Shown: positions 30,754 to 40,341 of the stretch, piece by piece
Layout: each line of letters starts with the position of its first letter
How positions within the stretch are numbered: position 1 is the stretch's first letter
Assembly (NCBI RefSeq): GCF_028885435.1
Contig: NZ_CP118522.1
Location: 868,001 to 932,000, forward strand
DNA length: 64,000 nucleotides
Reading direction: 5' to 3'
Source: Mesomycoplasma ovipneumoniae ATCC 29419
Lineage (GTDB): Bacteria; Bacillota_I; Bacilli_A; Mycoplasmatales; Metamycoplasmataceae
Position numbers and translations under genes: made by a program
Notes under the pieces: generated by a model
Databases searched by the model: none
What the model saw: only the letters and a program-made list of their open reading frames with translations
What the model was told of the DNA's origin: nothing

Positions 30754-31601
30754 TATTTTTTAGATTCCTTTCTTGAACGGATTATCAATTTAGTTGAAGC
30801 TTTTTTCGGATTTCTTGTCTTAACTCCAAGTGCTTTTTTACCTCAAGGAGTAAGTGGAGTTTTACGTCCAATTGGTTGTTTACCTTCTCCACCTCCATGT
30901 GGGTGATCATTTGGATTCATTACTGATCCCCGAACGGTTGGTCTAATTCCTTTGTGACGATTTCGACCTGCTTTTCCGATGTTTACAAGTGAATTTTCTT
31001 CATTTCCAACTACACCAACAGTTGCCCGGCAAGTAGATAAAATTCGGCGGTATTCTCCTGATTTTAATTTAAGAATAACATATTTTCCGCTTTCATCACG
31101 GCCTTGAATTTGGGCTCAAGTTCCGGCTGAACGAATTAGTTGACCCCCTGCTCCTGGATGGAGTTCGAGATTGTGAACAAAAGTACCTTCAGGAATATTT
31201 TTAAGCGGAAGGCAATTTCCAACAAGAATATCAGCCTCAGGACCGGAGGAAATTTTTTGTCCTACTTTTAGATTTTTAGGTGCTAAAATGTAACGTTTTT
31301 CACCGTCAATATAAGAAACAAGGGCGATATTTGCTGAACGATTTGGGTCATATTCAATTGTTTTTACAATTGCGGGAATATTGTCTTTGTTTCTTTTAAA
31401 ATCAATTAGACGGTATTTTCTTTTGTGCCGTCCACCTTGATGTCTAACGGTAATTTTACCTTGAGCATTACGGCCTGAGTGTTTTTTTAAAGTTACAAGC
31501 AAAGACTTTTCGGGTTTATTTGTTGTTAAATTTGCGCCAAAATCAAGTGAAGACATATGACGACGGCCGTTTGTTGTTGGTTTATAATATTTAAGCGCCA
31601 T
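30753..31601 (-). CDS. rplB: 50S ribosomal protein L2
   Basis: 282 aa peptidyl-transferase-centre protein. [33 protein letters not shown], the functionally important His in [15 protein letters not shown], and PLTPWGKKALG. TGA codons encode Trp at TWAQIQG and PWGKK. Confidence 0.96.
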
Positions 31602-32095
31602 TAGTTTGTCTCTCCTTGTTCGTTAGTTTGGCTTTCAGGCTGACTTTCAGACTGATTTTCCTCAGTTTTTTGACTTTCTGCTGCCTGTTTTTTTGCAAGT
31701 TTTTGGGCTATTTCTTGATTTTTTTGCTCTAGCTCAGCTCTTTTTTCTTCAATTTGTTGACTAAATTCTTGTTGGTCTTTGTTGGTTTGGTCAATGCTTG
31801 CTGCAGCTGGAGTCTCGTCCTCAAAAAGATTAATTGTGTATCCTGGTTTTAATTTTACAAATGCTTTTTTGTATTTAGTACTAAAACCACGTGATTTTCC
31901 TAGTTTTTTTTCTTTTTTTGGAACAGTGAAAATATTAACTTTTTCAACTTTGACATTAAAAATGTATTCAACAGCTTTTTTTGTCTCAGAACGATTTGTT
32001 GTCGGACTTACTTTAAAAGAATAAACTCCTTGAGACATTAACTGGTAGGATTTTTCAGTTAAAATTGGACCTTTAATAATATTATTTACGTTCAT
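31601..32095 (-). CDS. rplW: 50S ribosomal protein L23 with long C-terminal extension
   Basis: 164 aa, against about 95-100 usually. The L23 core ([15 protein letters not shown] and [20 protein letters not shown]) covers residues 1-90. The rest is a Gln/Glu/Lys-rich, probably coiled-coil or disordered tail ([20 protein letters not shown]). L23 is the docking site for trigger factor and SRP. The ATG at 32095 is chosen; an in-frame upstream ATA/TTG region inside rplD is not used. Confidence 0.93.
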   Translation of the reverse strand: MNVNNIIKGPILTEKSYQLMSQGVYSFKVSPTTNRSETKKAVEYIFNVKVEKVNIFTVPKKEKKLGKSRGFSTKYKKAFVKLKPGYTINLFEDETPAAASIDQTNKDQQEFSQQIEEKRAELEQKNQEIAQKLAKKQAAESQKTEENQSESQPESQTNEQGETN

Positions 32096-32741
32096 CTTCA
32101 ATCCTTTTTTTAAGACTTGCAATATCATTTTCGGAAATGATTAACAAATCAGTTTTTACTAGTGATTCAACTGTTATTGAATTAGGTTTTACTAACTCGA
32201 CATTTGGTAAATTTCTTGCTGATAAAAATAAATTTGTATCAGTTGAGGCGATTAAAATGTGACGAAGTTTATCAATTTTAAAGGTTTTTAACTGTTCTAC
32301 CAGAAGTTTAGTTGAAATTTTGTCCATTGAAAAATCATTTACTAAAACTTGGTGATTTTGTGCTAGTTGGGATAGGGCACCAAAAAAAGCTAGTTTTTTT
32401 ACTTTTTTGTTTACTTTTAGAGTGTAATTTCTTAAAGTTGTCGGTCCAAAAGCGCGACCCCCGCCAACAAAAATTGGTGATCTTCTTGATCCAGCACGGG
32501 CTTTCCCGGTTGATTTTTGTTTTCAAGGTTTTTTACCTGTCCCTGAAACTTCACCACGGTTTTTAACTTTGTGAGTTGAAAAACGACGTGAGGCTCTTTC
32601 GGCCAAAATTGAGTCAAAAATAGCTTGAGTTTTTAGTTCTCTTTGTTCAAATAAAACTTCTGGAAGAGCTTTATCAGGGTTAAATTTAACAATATTTTCG
32701 TATTTTGCACTCTGAATTGAAATTGGTGTGTTTTTATTCAT
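32082..32741 (-). CDS. rplD: 50S ribosomal protein L4
   Basis: 219 aa. The conserved loop region [20 protein letters not shown] and [20 protein letters not shown] reaches the exit tunnel; the TGA after GTGKKP is Trp. In many bacteria L4 represses its own S10 operon through a leader hairpin; a hairpin is present upstream of rpsJ here. It overlaps rplW by 14 bases. Confidence 0.95.
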
Positions 32742-33429
32742 GTTTTAACTCCTGATCTTTGGGACTAACTTCAAAAAGATTAATGGGAGTTTTAGAAGTT
32801 GATTTTTTAATTGCGGTTCTTATCATAACAAATGATTTTTTTGGACCAGGAATTGAACCTTTTACTATTAATAAATTATTTTCCTGATCAACTTTGACAA
32901 TTTCAAGTGACTGTTTAGTTACCCGAGAATGTCCAAGACGTCCTGGCATTGTCATCCCTTTAACAACTTTGTTTCCGGAAATATCTCCAAGTGAACCAGT
33001 TTGACGAATTGGTTTTGAACCACCCCCACCACCGTGAGATCTAGGTCCGATTGCTTGATTGTGACGTTTAATTGGACCAGCAAAACCTTTTCCTTTGGAA
33101 GTTCCAATTACATCAACAAATTCACCTGCGCTAAAAATTGAAACATTGATAGTTTGACCTAATTTTAAACCTGGAAAATCACGAAATTCACGAACAAATT
33201 TTTTCGGTTTAGTATCAGCTTTAGCAAAATGACCTAGTTCAGGTTTTTTGTGAGCTGATTGTTTTTTGTCAAAAACACCGAGCTGAATTGCTTCATAGTT
33301 ATCTTTTTCTTTAGTAAGAATTTTTGTAACTATGTTTTCAGGAACTTCAATGACGCTAACAGGAATTGAAACACCATCAACTGTAAAAAGTTGAGTCATT
33401 CCAATTTTTCTACCTAAAATTCCTTTCAT
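32734..33429 (-). CDS. rplC: 50S ribosomal protein L3
   Basis: 231 aa. [15 protein letters not shown] and the extended loop [40 protein letters not shown] and [18 protein letters not shown] are diagnostic. It overlaps rplD by 8 bases. Confidence 0.96.
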   Translation of the reverse strand: MKGILGRKIGMTQLFTVDGVSIPVSVIEVPENIVTKILTKEKDNYEAIQLGVFDKKQSAHKKPELGHFAKADTKPKKFVREFRDFPGLKLGQTINVSIFSAGEFVDVIGTSKGKGFAGPIKRHNQAIGPRSHGGGGGSKPIRQTGSLGDISGNKVVKGMTMPGRLGHSRVTKQSLEIVKVDQENNLLIVKGSIPGPKKSFVMIRTAIKKSTSKTPINLFEVSPKDQELKHE

Positions 33430-33430
33430 T

Positions 33431-33751
33431 TTAATTTACCTCGATTTCTAATCAAACGCCAGCTGGCAATTGTGTTCGTGAAATTTTTTCTGTAACTGCT
33501 TTTTGATTGTTTGGTGAAACTTTTAAAATTACTAGCCGTTTGTGAGTGCGACTTTCAAATTGTTCACGAGATTTTTTATTAACGTGGACAGATCTCAAAA
33601 TTGTATAAATCGCTCTTGAAGTTGGCAGCGGTACCGGGCCACATGTCTCGACATTAAGTTCACGCGCTAAAAGAATAACCTTTTTAGCAGCAGCATCAAT
33701 TTGACGGTGGTCAAACGATTTGAACTTAATTTTTATTGATGTTGTGCTCAT
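33431..33751 (-). CDS. rpsJ: 30S ribosomal protein S10
   Basis: 106 aa. [20 protein letters not shown] and [20 protein letters not shown] are typical. The TGA in AGVWLEIEV is Trp. First gene of the superoperon. The ATG at 33751 is chosen; an upstream in-frame start (33778) would add nine residues not found in S10. Confidence 0.95.
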
Positions 33752-33805
33752 AAAAATAAGTGAGTTGCTCCTGTTCATATTTTTGAACGGACTCTACATA
33801 AAAAC

Positions 33806-33838
33806 CAATACACAAAAACAACTCCTTCTCGTGTATTG
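33806..33838 (-). promoter_or_regulatory. Hairpin in the 5' leader of the S10 operon
   Basis: CAATACAC (33806-33813) pairs with GTGTATTG (33831-33838) around a 17-base loop that contains the minus-strand GAGAAGGAG. It lies between the promoter and rpsJ and may mediate autoregulation; no classical L4-binding structure could be proved. Confidence 0.5.
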
Positions 33839-33876
33839 CAACCTTATGTTTCATAGTCCTTACAATGTAAAGATTA

Positions 33877-33882
33877 ATTATA
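33877..33882 (-). promoter_or_regulatory. -10 box of the S10 operon
   Basis: TATAAT in TTGTTATAATTAATC on the minus strand, about 126 bases before the rpsJ ATG, giving a leader of roughly 120 nt. The gap from 33890 to 34058 is A+T-rich, with no gene. Confidence 0.65.
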
Positions 33883-34058
33883 ACAAAAAAAAGGAAAAAT
33901 TTTCTTATCTTTGTAAATATTTTTTAGAGAAATTTTACCAAAGCAAAAAATAAGAAAACTTTTCTTCGAATAAATGCTTATTTATTATACATGCAAATCC
34001 GCTAAAACAAAAGACAAAAAATGATTTTTTCTAAATTATATAATAATTTATAGGTTAG

Positions 34059-35342
34059 CTAACTTTTTGTAGTTTTGATTTTAACTTTTTTAACAGTTAA
34101 TTTTTTAATTTTTCAATAGCTAAAAATGACTATCAAGCCTAAAACTGAAATCAGAACCATAAATATTAAAAATGACAAGTAAAATGAAAGATAAATAAAA
34201 GTTGCGGTTGTAGCAATTGTGACTAAAGTGTAAAAAATCGCTCTAGTTACTAGTGAAATTCCGTTTTGGACATGGAATTTTTCTTTGCTAAAAAATAAAT
34301 ATGACAAACTGGAAAAAGTTGGGAAAAACAACGAAAATATAAACTGATTAAAACTAGTAATTATCATATATGAATAAAATTGAACATTTAAATTTTTGAT
34401 AAAAGCAACAAAAGGTCAAATTCAACCTAATATTAAAAGGCCAACCAAAAGTCAAATAATGCTAATTTTTTTTCTTGTTTTATTTAATATTAAAAAACTA
34501 ACGATTGTTCCTAAAACTGAAGCAAACGAAAAGCCAATATTGAATCACGTTGCTAATTGTTGGTAATTAAAAAGTTCAACTTGACTTTGAGAGTTAATAT
34601 ATTCAAAAACCGGTGGAAATAAAGTTGTTCTTGGTAAAAAGAAAATTGCAACAATAAAATGACCCGCTAAGACAAAAACTCATTTATAAGTCGAAATTTT
34701 TTTGTCATTTTCTTTGAAATTTTTTTGCTGACTAAGGGCAAAATCAAATTTTTTTGCATTTAATTTCAGCAAAAAATAAAGCAGACCTGAGATTGAATAG
34801 GTAGCCATATTAAACAAAACCATTCAGTAAAAATCAAGTCTTGAGTAAATAACTAAGGCAAATACTGCCGAAATTAAAAACCCCATTGCTGTTGCAAAAG
34901 AGGAAAAAACATTAATATTTTGCATCTGTTTTTCATTATTTGCTAAATAATAAACAATATTTTTCAAATAAATAAATCGAAAAGCATGGATAAAACCAAG
35001 CAATGTATTGACTAAAATTAATATTATTGAAAAAGTAAAAAGTTGACTATTAGCTAGACTAAAAAAAATAATCAACAAGAAAGCTAAACAAAAAACACTC
35101 AAAATATCCGAAATTAATAGAATAATTTTATCATTTTTCCATTTTTGGACAATCTTACTACTAAATAAATAAACTATCAAATTGGGTATTTGAATTAACA
35201 AATATAAAATTGTAACAAGCCAAAAATCGCCTGTAATTTTAAATATGTATAAAGACGAACTGAACTTAAAAGCTTCTGAACCTATAAGCGAAGTGCTAAG
35301 TGAACTAGTAAATTTGATTGAATTTTTAAAAAATATTGTCAT
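34059..35342 (-). CDS. Major facilitator superfamily transporter
   Basis: 427 aa with about ten to twelve hydrophobic segments, several joined through TGA Trp codons. The N-terminal half (TSLIGSEAFKFSSSLYIFKI, then TILYLLIQIPNLIVYL) and a central cytoplasmic stretch KNFKENDKKIS resemble MFS efflux permeases. The substrate is unknown. The ATG lies inside the last codons of the upstream fusion gene (17-base overlap), so the two are co-translated. Confidence 0.75.
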
Positions 35343-36951
35343 TTATTTCCTTGCAAATTCAAAGCAAAAAGAAAAAATTTTTTATTAGTGACATTGAGGA
35401 AGTAGAATGTATTTTTGACGCGGGAATTGATAAAGTTATGGCATTTTGATTTTGAAAATTAGTAATATCAGTCGAACCTGAACCAAAATAAGACTTAAAT
35501 GGAATACCATTTTTTTGAAAAATTTCGACAATTTTGTTATAAAAAACAATATTATGTGCCGTAAAAGTATCAGCTACTCTTATTTTTATACCTTCATTAT
35601 CTCAATTTTGGTCCTCGCAGACATCAATATTGACCAAAAATTTGTATTTTTTAATTTGATTAGTAACAAAAAAATCTTTTGTTCCTTGTAATTGGATTTC
35701 TTCTTTTGTTGTTAGAAGAATATCAAAATTTTTGTCAATATCCAAAAGAATTCTAGTCAATATGTTAGAAATTTTATTATCTTGATTTCGGCAAAAGATA
35801 CTAAACCCGGAAATTTTTACCTCACTTTTAGGTAAAACTTGGTAAATTCCATTTTCAGGGATTCCAAGGCACTTTAAATTAGGTCGATTTATTTTTGCAC
35901 TTTTTTCTTCAGAAAAAACTAAATTGTCAACTTTGACACAAGAAATTTCATTAATTTTTCCTGAATTCTGGTCAAATATTTCAAAAACACCTGAGTCAAA
36001 ATAAGTTGTTCCTTGATTAAAAACCTCGCCAGCTATTGCAATCCCACCTACTTCATCGCTGTGATTTATGAATAAAACATTGTTATTTTTATTATTTTTT
36101 GATAAATAACCACCGCTTGTTACTTTATGAATTTTATCGCCAAACAGTTTTTCAATATACTTTTTTTCAAAACCTGGAATTGAAGGGAAATTCAAAAAGT
36201 TTGTCATCATATTTGTATAAATTAACTTGTTTTTTAGTATTTTGTCAAAAAAATCCAAATTGTCTTTAAAATGTTCCTTGATAAAAGTTAAAAAATTATA
36301 GATATAATTTTTTAACGATTGATTAAAATAATTATCATAGCTTTTTAATTTTGAAAAATCAAAATATTTATCAAGCATTTTGTCATAATTATAAAACCAA
36401 TAAATAAAGAAACTGTTTCATAGACTATTTTGAAAGAAATTTTTTTCGCTTTGATAATTAATATTGTTTGGGTTTTTGCTTAGTATATTTCAAGAAATGT
36501 TTAAATCATCAATTATACTTAGCATTTTTTTATTTGAATCATGTGGAAAAACTGGACTTAGAACATAACCCATCATCGTAATTTTCTGGAAAAAAGCATA
36601 CTTGATCTTTAATTCATAAAGATTTTTGTATTGGGATTCTTTTAAAAATTGTTTGTTTATTGTTTCTAAAACTATAAATTCAATAATAAAACCGTTAATT
36701 CTAAGTATTTGCAAATTGTCGTCCTTTTTTATCAATTCAGCGTTTTTTTCTTGCAAAATAAAATTAATAAATTCTTGACGTTGTCTAAAGGAACAATTTA
36801 CAAAGCCCAAATCCAAATCGTTAGGCTTTCGATTTATAAAATTTTCCTTTCAAAATAGATAGCTTCCTTTTAGAAAAATTTCCAAATTCAAATTATTTTC
36901 TTTATTAAATTTACAAATTAAGGATGCTATTTGGCTAATAATTTCTTGCAT
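35326..36951 (-). CDS. Nucleotidyltransferase domain fused to M42-type metallopeptidase domain
   Basis: 541 aa open frame. Residues 1-100 look like the AbiEii-type nucleotidyltransferase fold: IFLKGSYLF, then RKPNDLDLGF (GS and DxD motifs) and NGFIIEFIVLE as third strand. From about residue 220 the sequence follows M42 aminopeptidases: NHSDEVGG (first His/Asp), RNQDNKISN (bridging Asp), TTKEEIQLQGTK (Glu pair), NIDVCED, and KIHSTSS (last His). All metal ligands appear present. TGA codons (for example NISWNIL) are Trp. Such a fusion is unfamiliar to me. A TATAAT lies upstream at 37130-37135. Confidence 0.7.
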
Positions 36952-36953
36952 TT

Positions 36954-37130
36954 TTATGGTAAAATTTCCAAATTTACTTCTCTAGGGATTGACTCAACTT
37001 CGAGGATATCAGATTCCTTTATTATAAATAATAGCAATTTTTCAAGGTCAATACTAAAACCGGAAGTTTTTAAAGCATATTTTTTATAATTTCGAATATC
37101 GCTCGTATTTTTTAGGATCCTTTTTATATA
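36954..37130 (-). other. 58-codon frame without a normal start, directly before the fusion gene
   Basis: Reads ILKNTSDIRNYKKYALKTSG, then FSIDLEKLLLFIIKESDIL, and ends ESIPREVNLEILP at TAA 36954-36956, two bases before the ATG of the fusion gene. There is no ATG, GTG or TTG, and the promoter -10 (minus-strand TATAAT, 37130-37135) stands at its beginning. It may use an ATA start, or be the truncated end of an older partner (antitoxin-like) gene. Confidence 0.35.
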
Positions 37131-37135
37131 TTATA
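37130..37135 (-). promoter_or_regulatory. -10 box for the 36954 frame and the fusion gene
   Basis: TATAAT on the minus strand in TTCATTATAATATATAAAAAGG; transcription would start inside the ATG-less frame. Confidence 0.5.
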
Positions 37136-37205
37136 ATGAATTTAACGTTTCATTGCGATTTTATTTATACTTTTTTGGTAAAATGGCACTATTATTGAGG
37201 GGAAA

Positions 37206-37500
37206 TTAGGGAATATTAAGTATTTTGTGTACTAAAGCAAATATGCTTTGATAAAATTTATCATAAAGGACCAAAATATGAAAAAAAAGCAAAAACAATT
37301 ATCCCCATTGCAGTTAGAAGCTAGAAAAATTGCTAACAAATACGTAGATTATAAAAAAGTAAAAAGAGAAGATTTTCACAACGAAATTTCGCAAGCGCTT
37401 AAAAATATTGGAAATATTAAGTATTTTGTGTTTTTAAGGTAAATCTGTTTTGGTAAAATTTATCATAAAGGACAAAATATGAAAAAAGAGCAAAAAAAAT
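37206..37500 (+). repeat. Direct repeat of about 90 bp with truncated reading frames
   Basis: GAATATTAAGTATTTTGTG (37212-37230) recurs nearly exactly at 37414-37434, and both copies are followed by GTAAAATTTATCATAAAGGA or a close variant and an ATGAAAAAA start. The second copy stops after 15 codons. A weaker relative of the first block lies before cas1 (6260-6285). Remains of insertions are likely. Confidence 0.6.
37278..37442 (+). CDS. Short basic protein of unknown function, probably truncated
   Basis: 54 codons: MKKKQKQLSPLQLEARKIAN, then YVDYKKVKREDFHNEISQAL. AAAGGA precedes the ATG. The last residues (IKYFVF) are encoded by the repeat block itself, so the original C-terminus was probably replaced. 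Not recognised. Confidence 0.35.
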   Translation: MKKKQKQLSPLQLEARKIANKYVDYKKVKREDFHNEISQALKNIGNIKYFVFLR

Positions 37501-37711
37501 TTTTCCCTTTTGAATGGTGTATATAAAAAAGAAAATGAAGAAACACTGCAAATTTTAATGACTTACTTTTTGTTATTTAAATTTTGTTTTATATTTATAA
37601 GGTTTATTGTTTGCAAAATTACTATGAATAAAAATATATTTTTTATCTTTTTTTAACAAAAATTATATTTTTGTATTTTTCTTATTTTGTTCTTTGTTAT
37701 TTAATTTAGCA
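37443..37711. other. Intergenic region before cassette A
   Basis: About 270 bp of A+T-rich sequence. From about 37560 (ACTTACTTTTTGTTATTTAA) it is the same as the region before cassette B (from 42969), which marks the left border of the tandem duplication. Confidence 0.6.
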
Positions 37712-37720
37712 TGATATAAT
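37712..37720 (+). promoter_or_regulatory. Extended -10 promoter of cassette A
   Basis: TGATATAAT is a perfect extended -10 (TGnTATAAT), 29 bases before the ATG, with AAGGAG as ribosome binding site at 37739-37744. The same motif precedes cassette B. Confidence 0.75.
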
Positions 37721-37749
37721 TATGACTAAAAATTTACTAAGGAGATTTT

Positions 37750-38421
37750 ATGTTATTAGCAAAAAAAATAAAAAAAATTTTACTAAACTTAACAGCATTA
37801 ACAAGTTTAACGCTTGCAGTCGCAACACCAGCAATTGTTGCTAGTCAAAAAATAAATGCAAAAGCTTCCTTAGCTTTTTCTGGAATTTCGCTTTTAGCAA
37901 GCGAAAATAATGTACAACAACTTGCCGAAAGACATACAGATGACTATTATTTCGGAATATCATTGATGGGTTACCAGCATTTATCATATTATGGCGGTTG
38001 ATTTTATCAAGACAAAATTTCATGAGCTGGAATAGCAAGAACAAAATTTAAATTAAAAAATAGATATTATGATAAGCCAAAAAATTTAAAATTAGAAGTG
38101 TCATCCTGAATTTCGGGGATTGGAAGCCCTTCTTTCAAGGTTGGTGGTGAGATAAAATATGATGGTAAATTTTCACCTTGGGCAAGTATGGGTACAGATG
38201 TTTTAATTGATTCAAATGGTTATCTTGTTCAGTCAATCACTAGTCATAATCGTAAATATGCGAGAATTGATTATGAGTTTGATGGTTGAAAATACAAAGC
38301 AACAGGATTCGGCAGCTGAGCGTCAGCAAGAGCTGAATACGATGGATGAAAAGCTGTGAATATATTGTCTAATGCTCCTTATTATAAGGTTTCTAAATTA
38401 TCTGAAGGTTCGGAAGAATAG
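37750..38421 (+). CDS. Secreted aromatic/glycine-rich protein, cassette A
   Basis: 223 aa. A lysine-rich start (KKIKKILLNLTALTSLTLAV) leads into a classical signal peptide with likely cleavage after INAKA (residue 39). The mature part is rich in Gly, Trp, Tyr and Ser (YYFGISLMGYQHLSYYGGW and SSWISGIGSPSFKVGGEIKY), with most Trp as TGA. The paralogue at 43160 shares the signal sequence almost exactly, while the mature region diverges. Followed after 3 bases by an exported protein and an ABC transporter; the arrangement resembles lactococcin-972-type bacteriocin loci, but sequence similarity is not demonstrable by eye. Confidence 0.75.
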
Positions 38422-38424
38422 TAA

Positions 38425-40341
38425 ATGATTTCTAAAATTTTTAGAAAAAAATGAGTTATTTTTTCAATTATTGGTGCTAGTTTGGGATCAATTGCTATAA
38501 GTGCCCCTTTAATTTATTATGCTGTTACTAGGCCCATTGAAGTTGAAATAAATAAATTTGAACCTAAAACATTAACTAGTAATTCAAAATCGGCATCTAT
38601 TTTTTCTAATTCTGATCTAGAAAAAATAAATAGTTTTATTTTAGAAGGCGAATTAAAAAAAGGTATACAAAAAAGTGACTTTGCTCTGAAAAATGATTTT
38701 CGGGGAGAGTATAATCATGATTCTGCAAACCAAATTTTAGCAATTTTAAAAATGTCGAATAACATTAATCAAAGCGATAAAGTAAAATCAACCTTAAAAG
38801 TCATACCTGACTTGACAAAAAGAATACGTTTCAATTTATCTAATATTCGTGAATTAATTAACATTTATTTTGCTATTAATCCATCTAACAATTTTTCTAA
38901 AATTATTAATTTTATTTCAATATATTACGATAAAAATAAAAAACAGTTTATTGATATCAAAGATGACTTTCAAGATTTAGCATGAAATATTTACTATTTT
39001 AAATTAAATGGTCATGATTTTCTAAAATATTTCGATATTAAAGATTGAATTAGGGATGAATTCAAGAAAATGAATTTTGAAAGCGAAGAAGTATTAATAA
39101 ACGGGAGTGAAAATCACGAATCATTACGCAATAAATTCTCGCTACTCGTGAGAAAATATATCTCGATTTTATCAATAATAAATACTTTAGACAAAAATCA
39201 TTTTTCTGATATTATAAAAGAAAAACAAAAATCAATAAATATTTTAATTGAAAAATGGGATAAATATTTTAGACAAATCATTGAAAATCAGAAAACAGAA
39301 GAAAATATAGAAAAGTTGGACGCTTGAATTTATTCAATATTTGGTTTTTACCACTTTAGCAGGAATTTTTATGAGTATTCGGCAGAGTATTTGTCAAAAA
39401 TAAATGAATACACTAAAAATTGATTGGTAAATTTTGAAGCAGAAATTTATCCTATGGAATATACCGGCGTACTTCTTTTCTATTATTTTGGAAATAATAG
39501 AAAATTAGAAGCCGAATTACTTAAAAAAAGTGAAGAAATTGTAGATTATGTTATTGAAAATGGTTTGTTTCGTCAAGAACCTGATATCACAAAAACTATT
39601 TTTGTAAAGCAGATTTTAGAATTAAGCGAGAAAAAAGATAATCAAGTACAAAAAATAAATCAAACAATAGAAACCTTATTTAATCAAACAATAGAAACCT
39701 TATTTAATCAAACAACGGAAAAACCGGAAAATAATCCTGATTTTTTTGCAGACTTATATAATTATGTATTTTTTTCAATTAAGAGTCATCCCGATTTTTT
39801 TAAGAGTCAAAAAGATTTTTTAAATACAATAATTGATTATAGTAAATTTGTAAAAAAACCAATTGATTTTTTTTATTTGTTTAAAACAATTGCCCTATTA
39901 AATAGTTTTTATAATACAGACAAGCCGGCAAAAATTCATGTTTCCAAGCAAATTTTTAACAATATTATGAATGCAAAACTAGAAAAAAATAGTCCATTTT
40001 TTTTAAAATTTATTAACTTATTTATTAAGTTTATTTTTAAAAATGAATTAGATGACAACAAGGAAATTGTCGAATTTATAAACCAAAATCTTGATGAAAA
40101 AAATATAAATAACACTGAATTTTTAGAACATCTTTTTTGGTATATCGAATTTCAAAGCTCAATTAAATCAAAATTAGAACATCAAATTGACTCTACTAAA
40201 TTAGAAAAATTTATTTCATTGGTAAAAAAAGATATTTTAGATAAAATTGATAAAAAAATAGGTAAAACACACTTTTTGAATATTAAAACTATTTATATGA
40301 CTTATCAAATAGATTGGCTACTTAAAAATGATAAAAATTAA
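38425..40341 (+). CDS. Large exported or membrane-anchored helical protein, cassette A
   Basis: 638 aa, split by several TGA Trp codons. The N-terminus (KKWVIFSIIGASLGSIAISA) is one membrane segment, without a lipobox Cys, so the bulk would face outside. The rest is Lys/Asn/Phe/Ile-rich and probably all-helical. A tandem NQTIETLF NQTIETLF at about residues 412-427 occurs once in the cassette B copy. The end overlaps the ABC transporter ATG by 14 bases, which suggests a stoichiometric partner of that transporter. No family recognised. Confidence 0.72.

Noticed and set aside
32312-32617. Additional frames on both strands within rplD
   Set aside because: They overlap the highly conserved L4 loop region and have no homology of their own.
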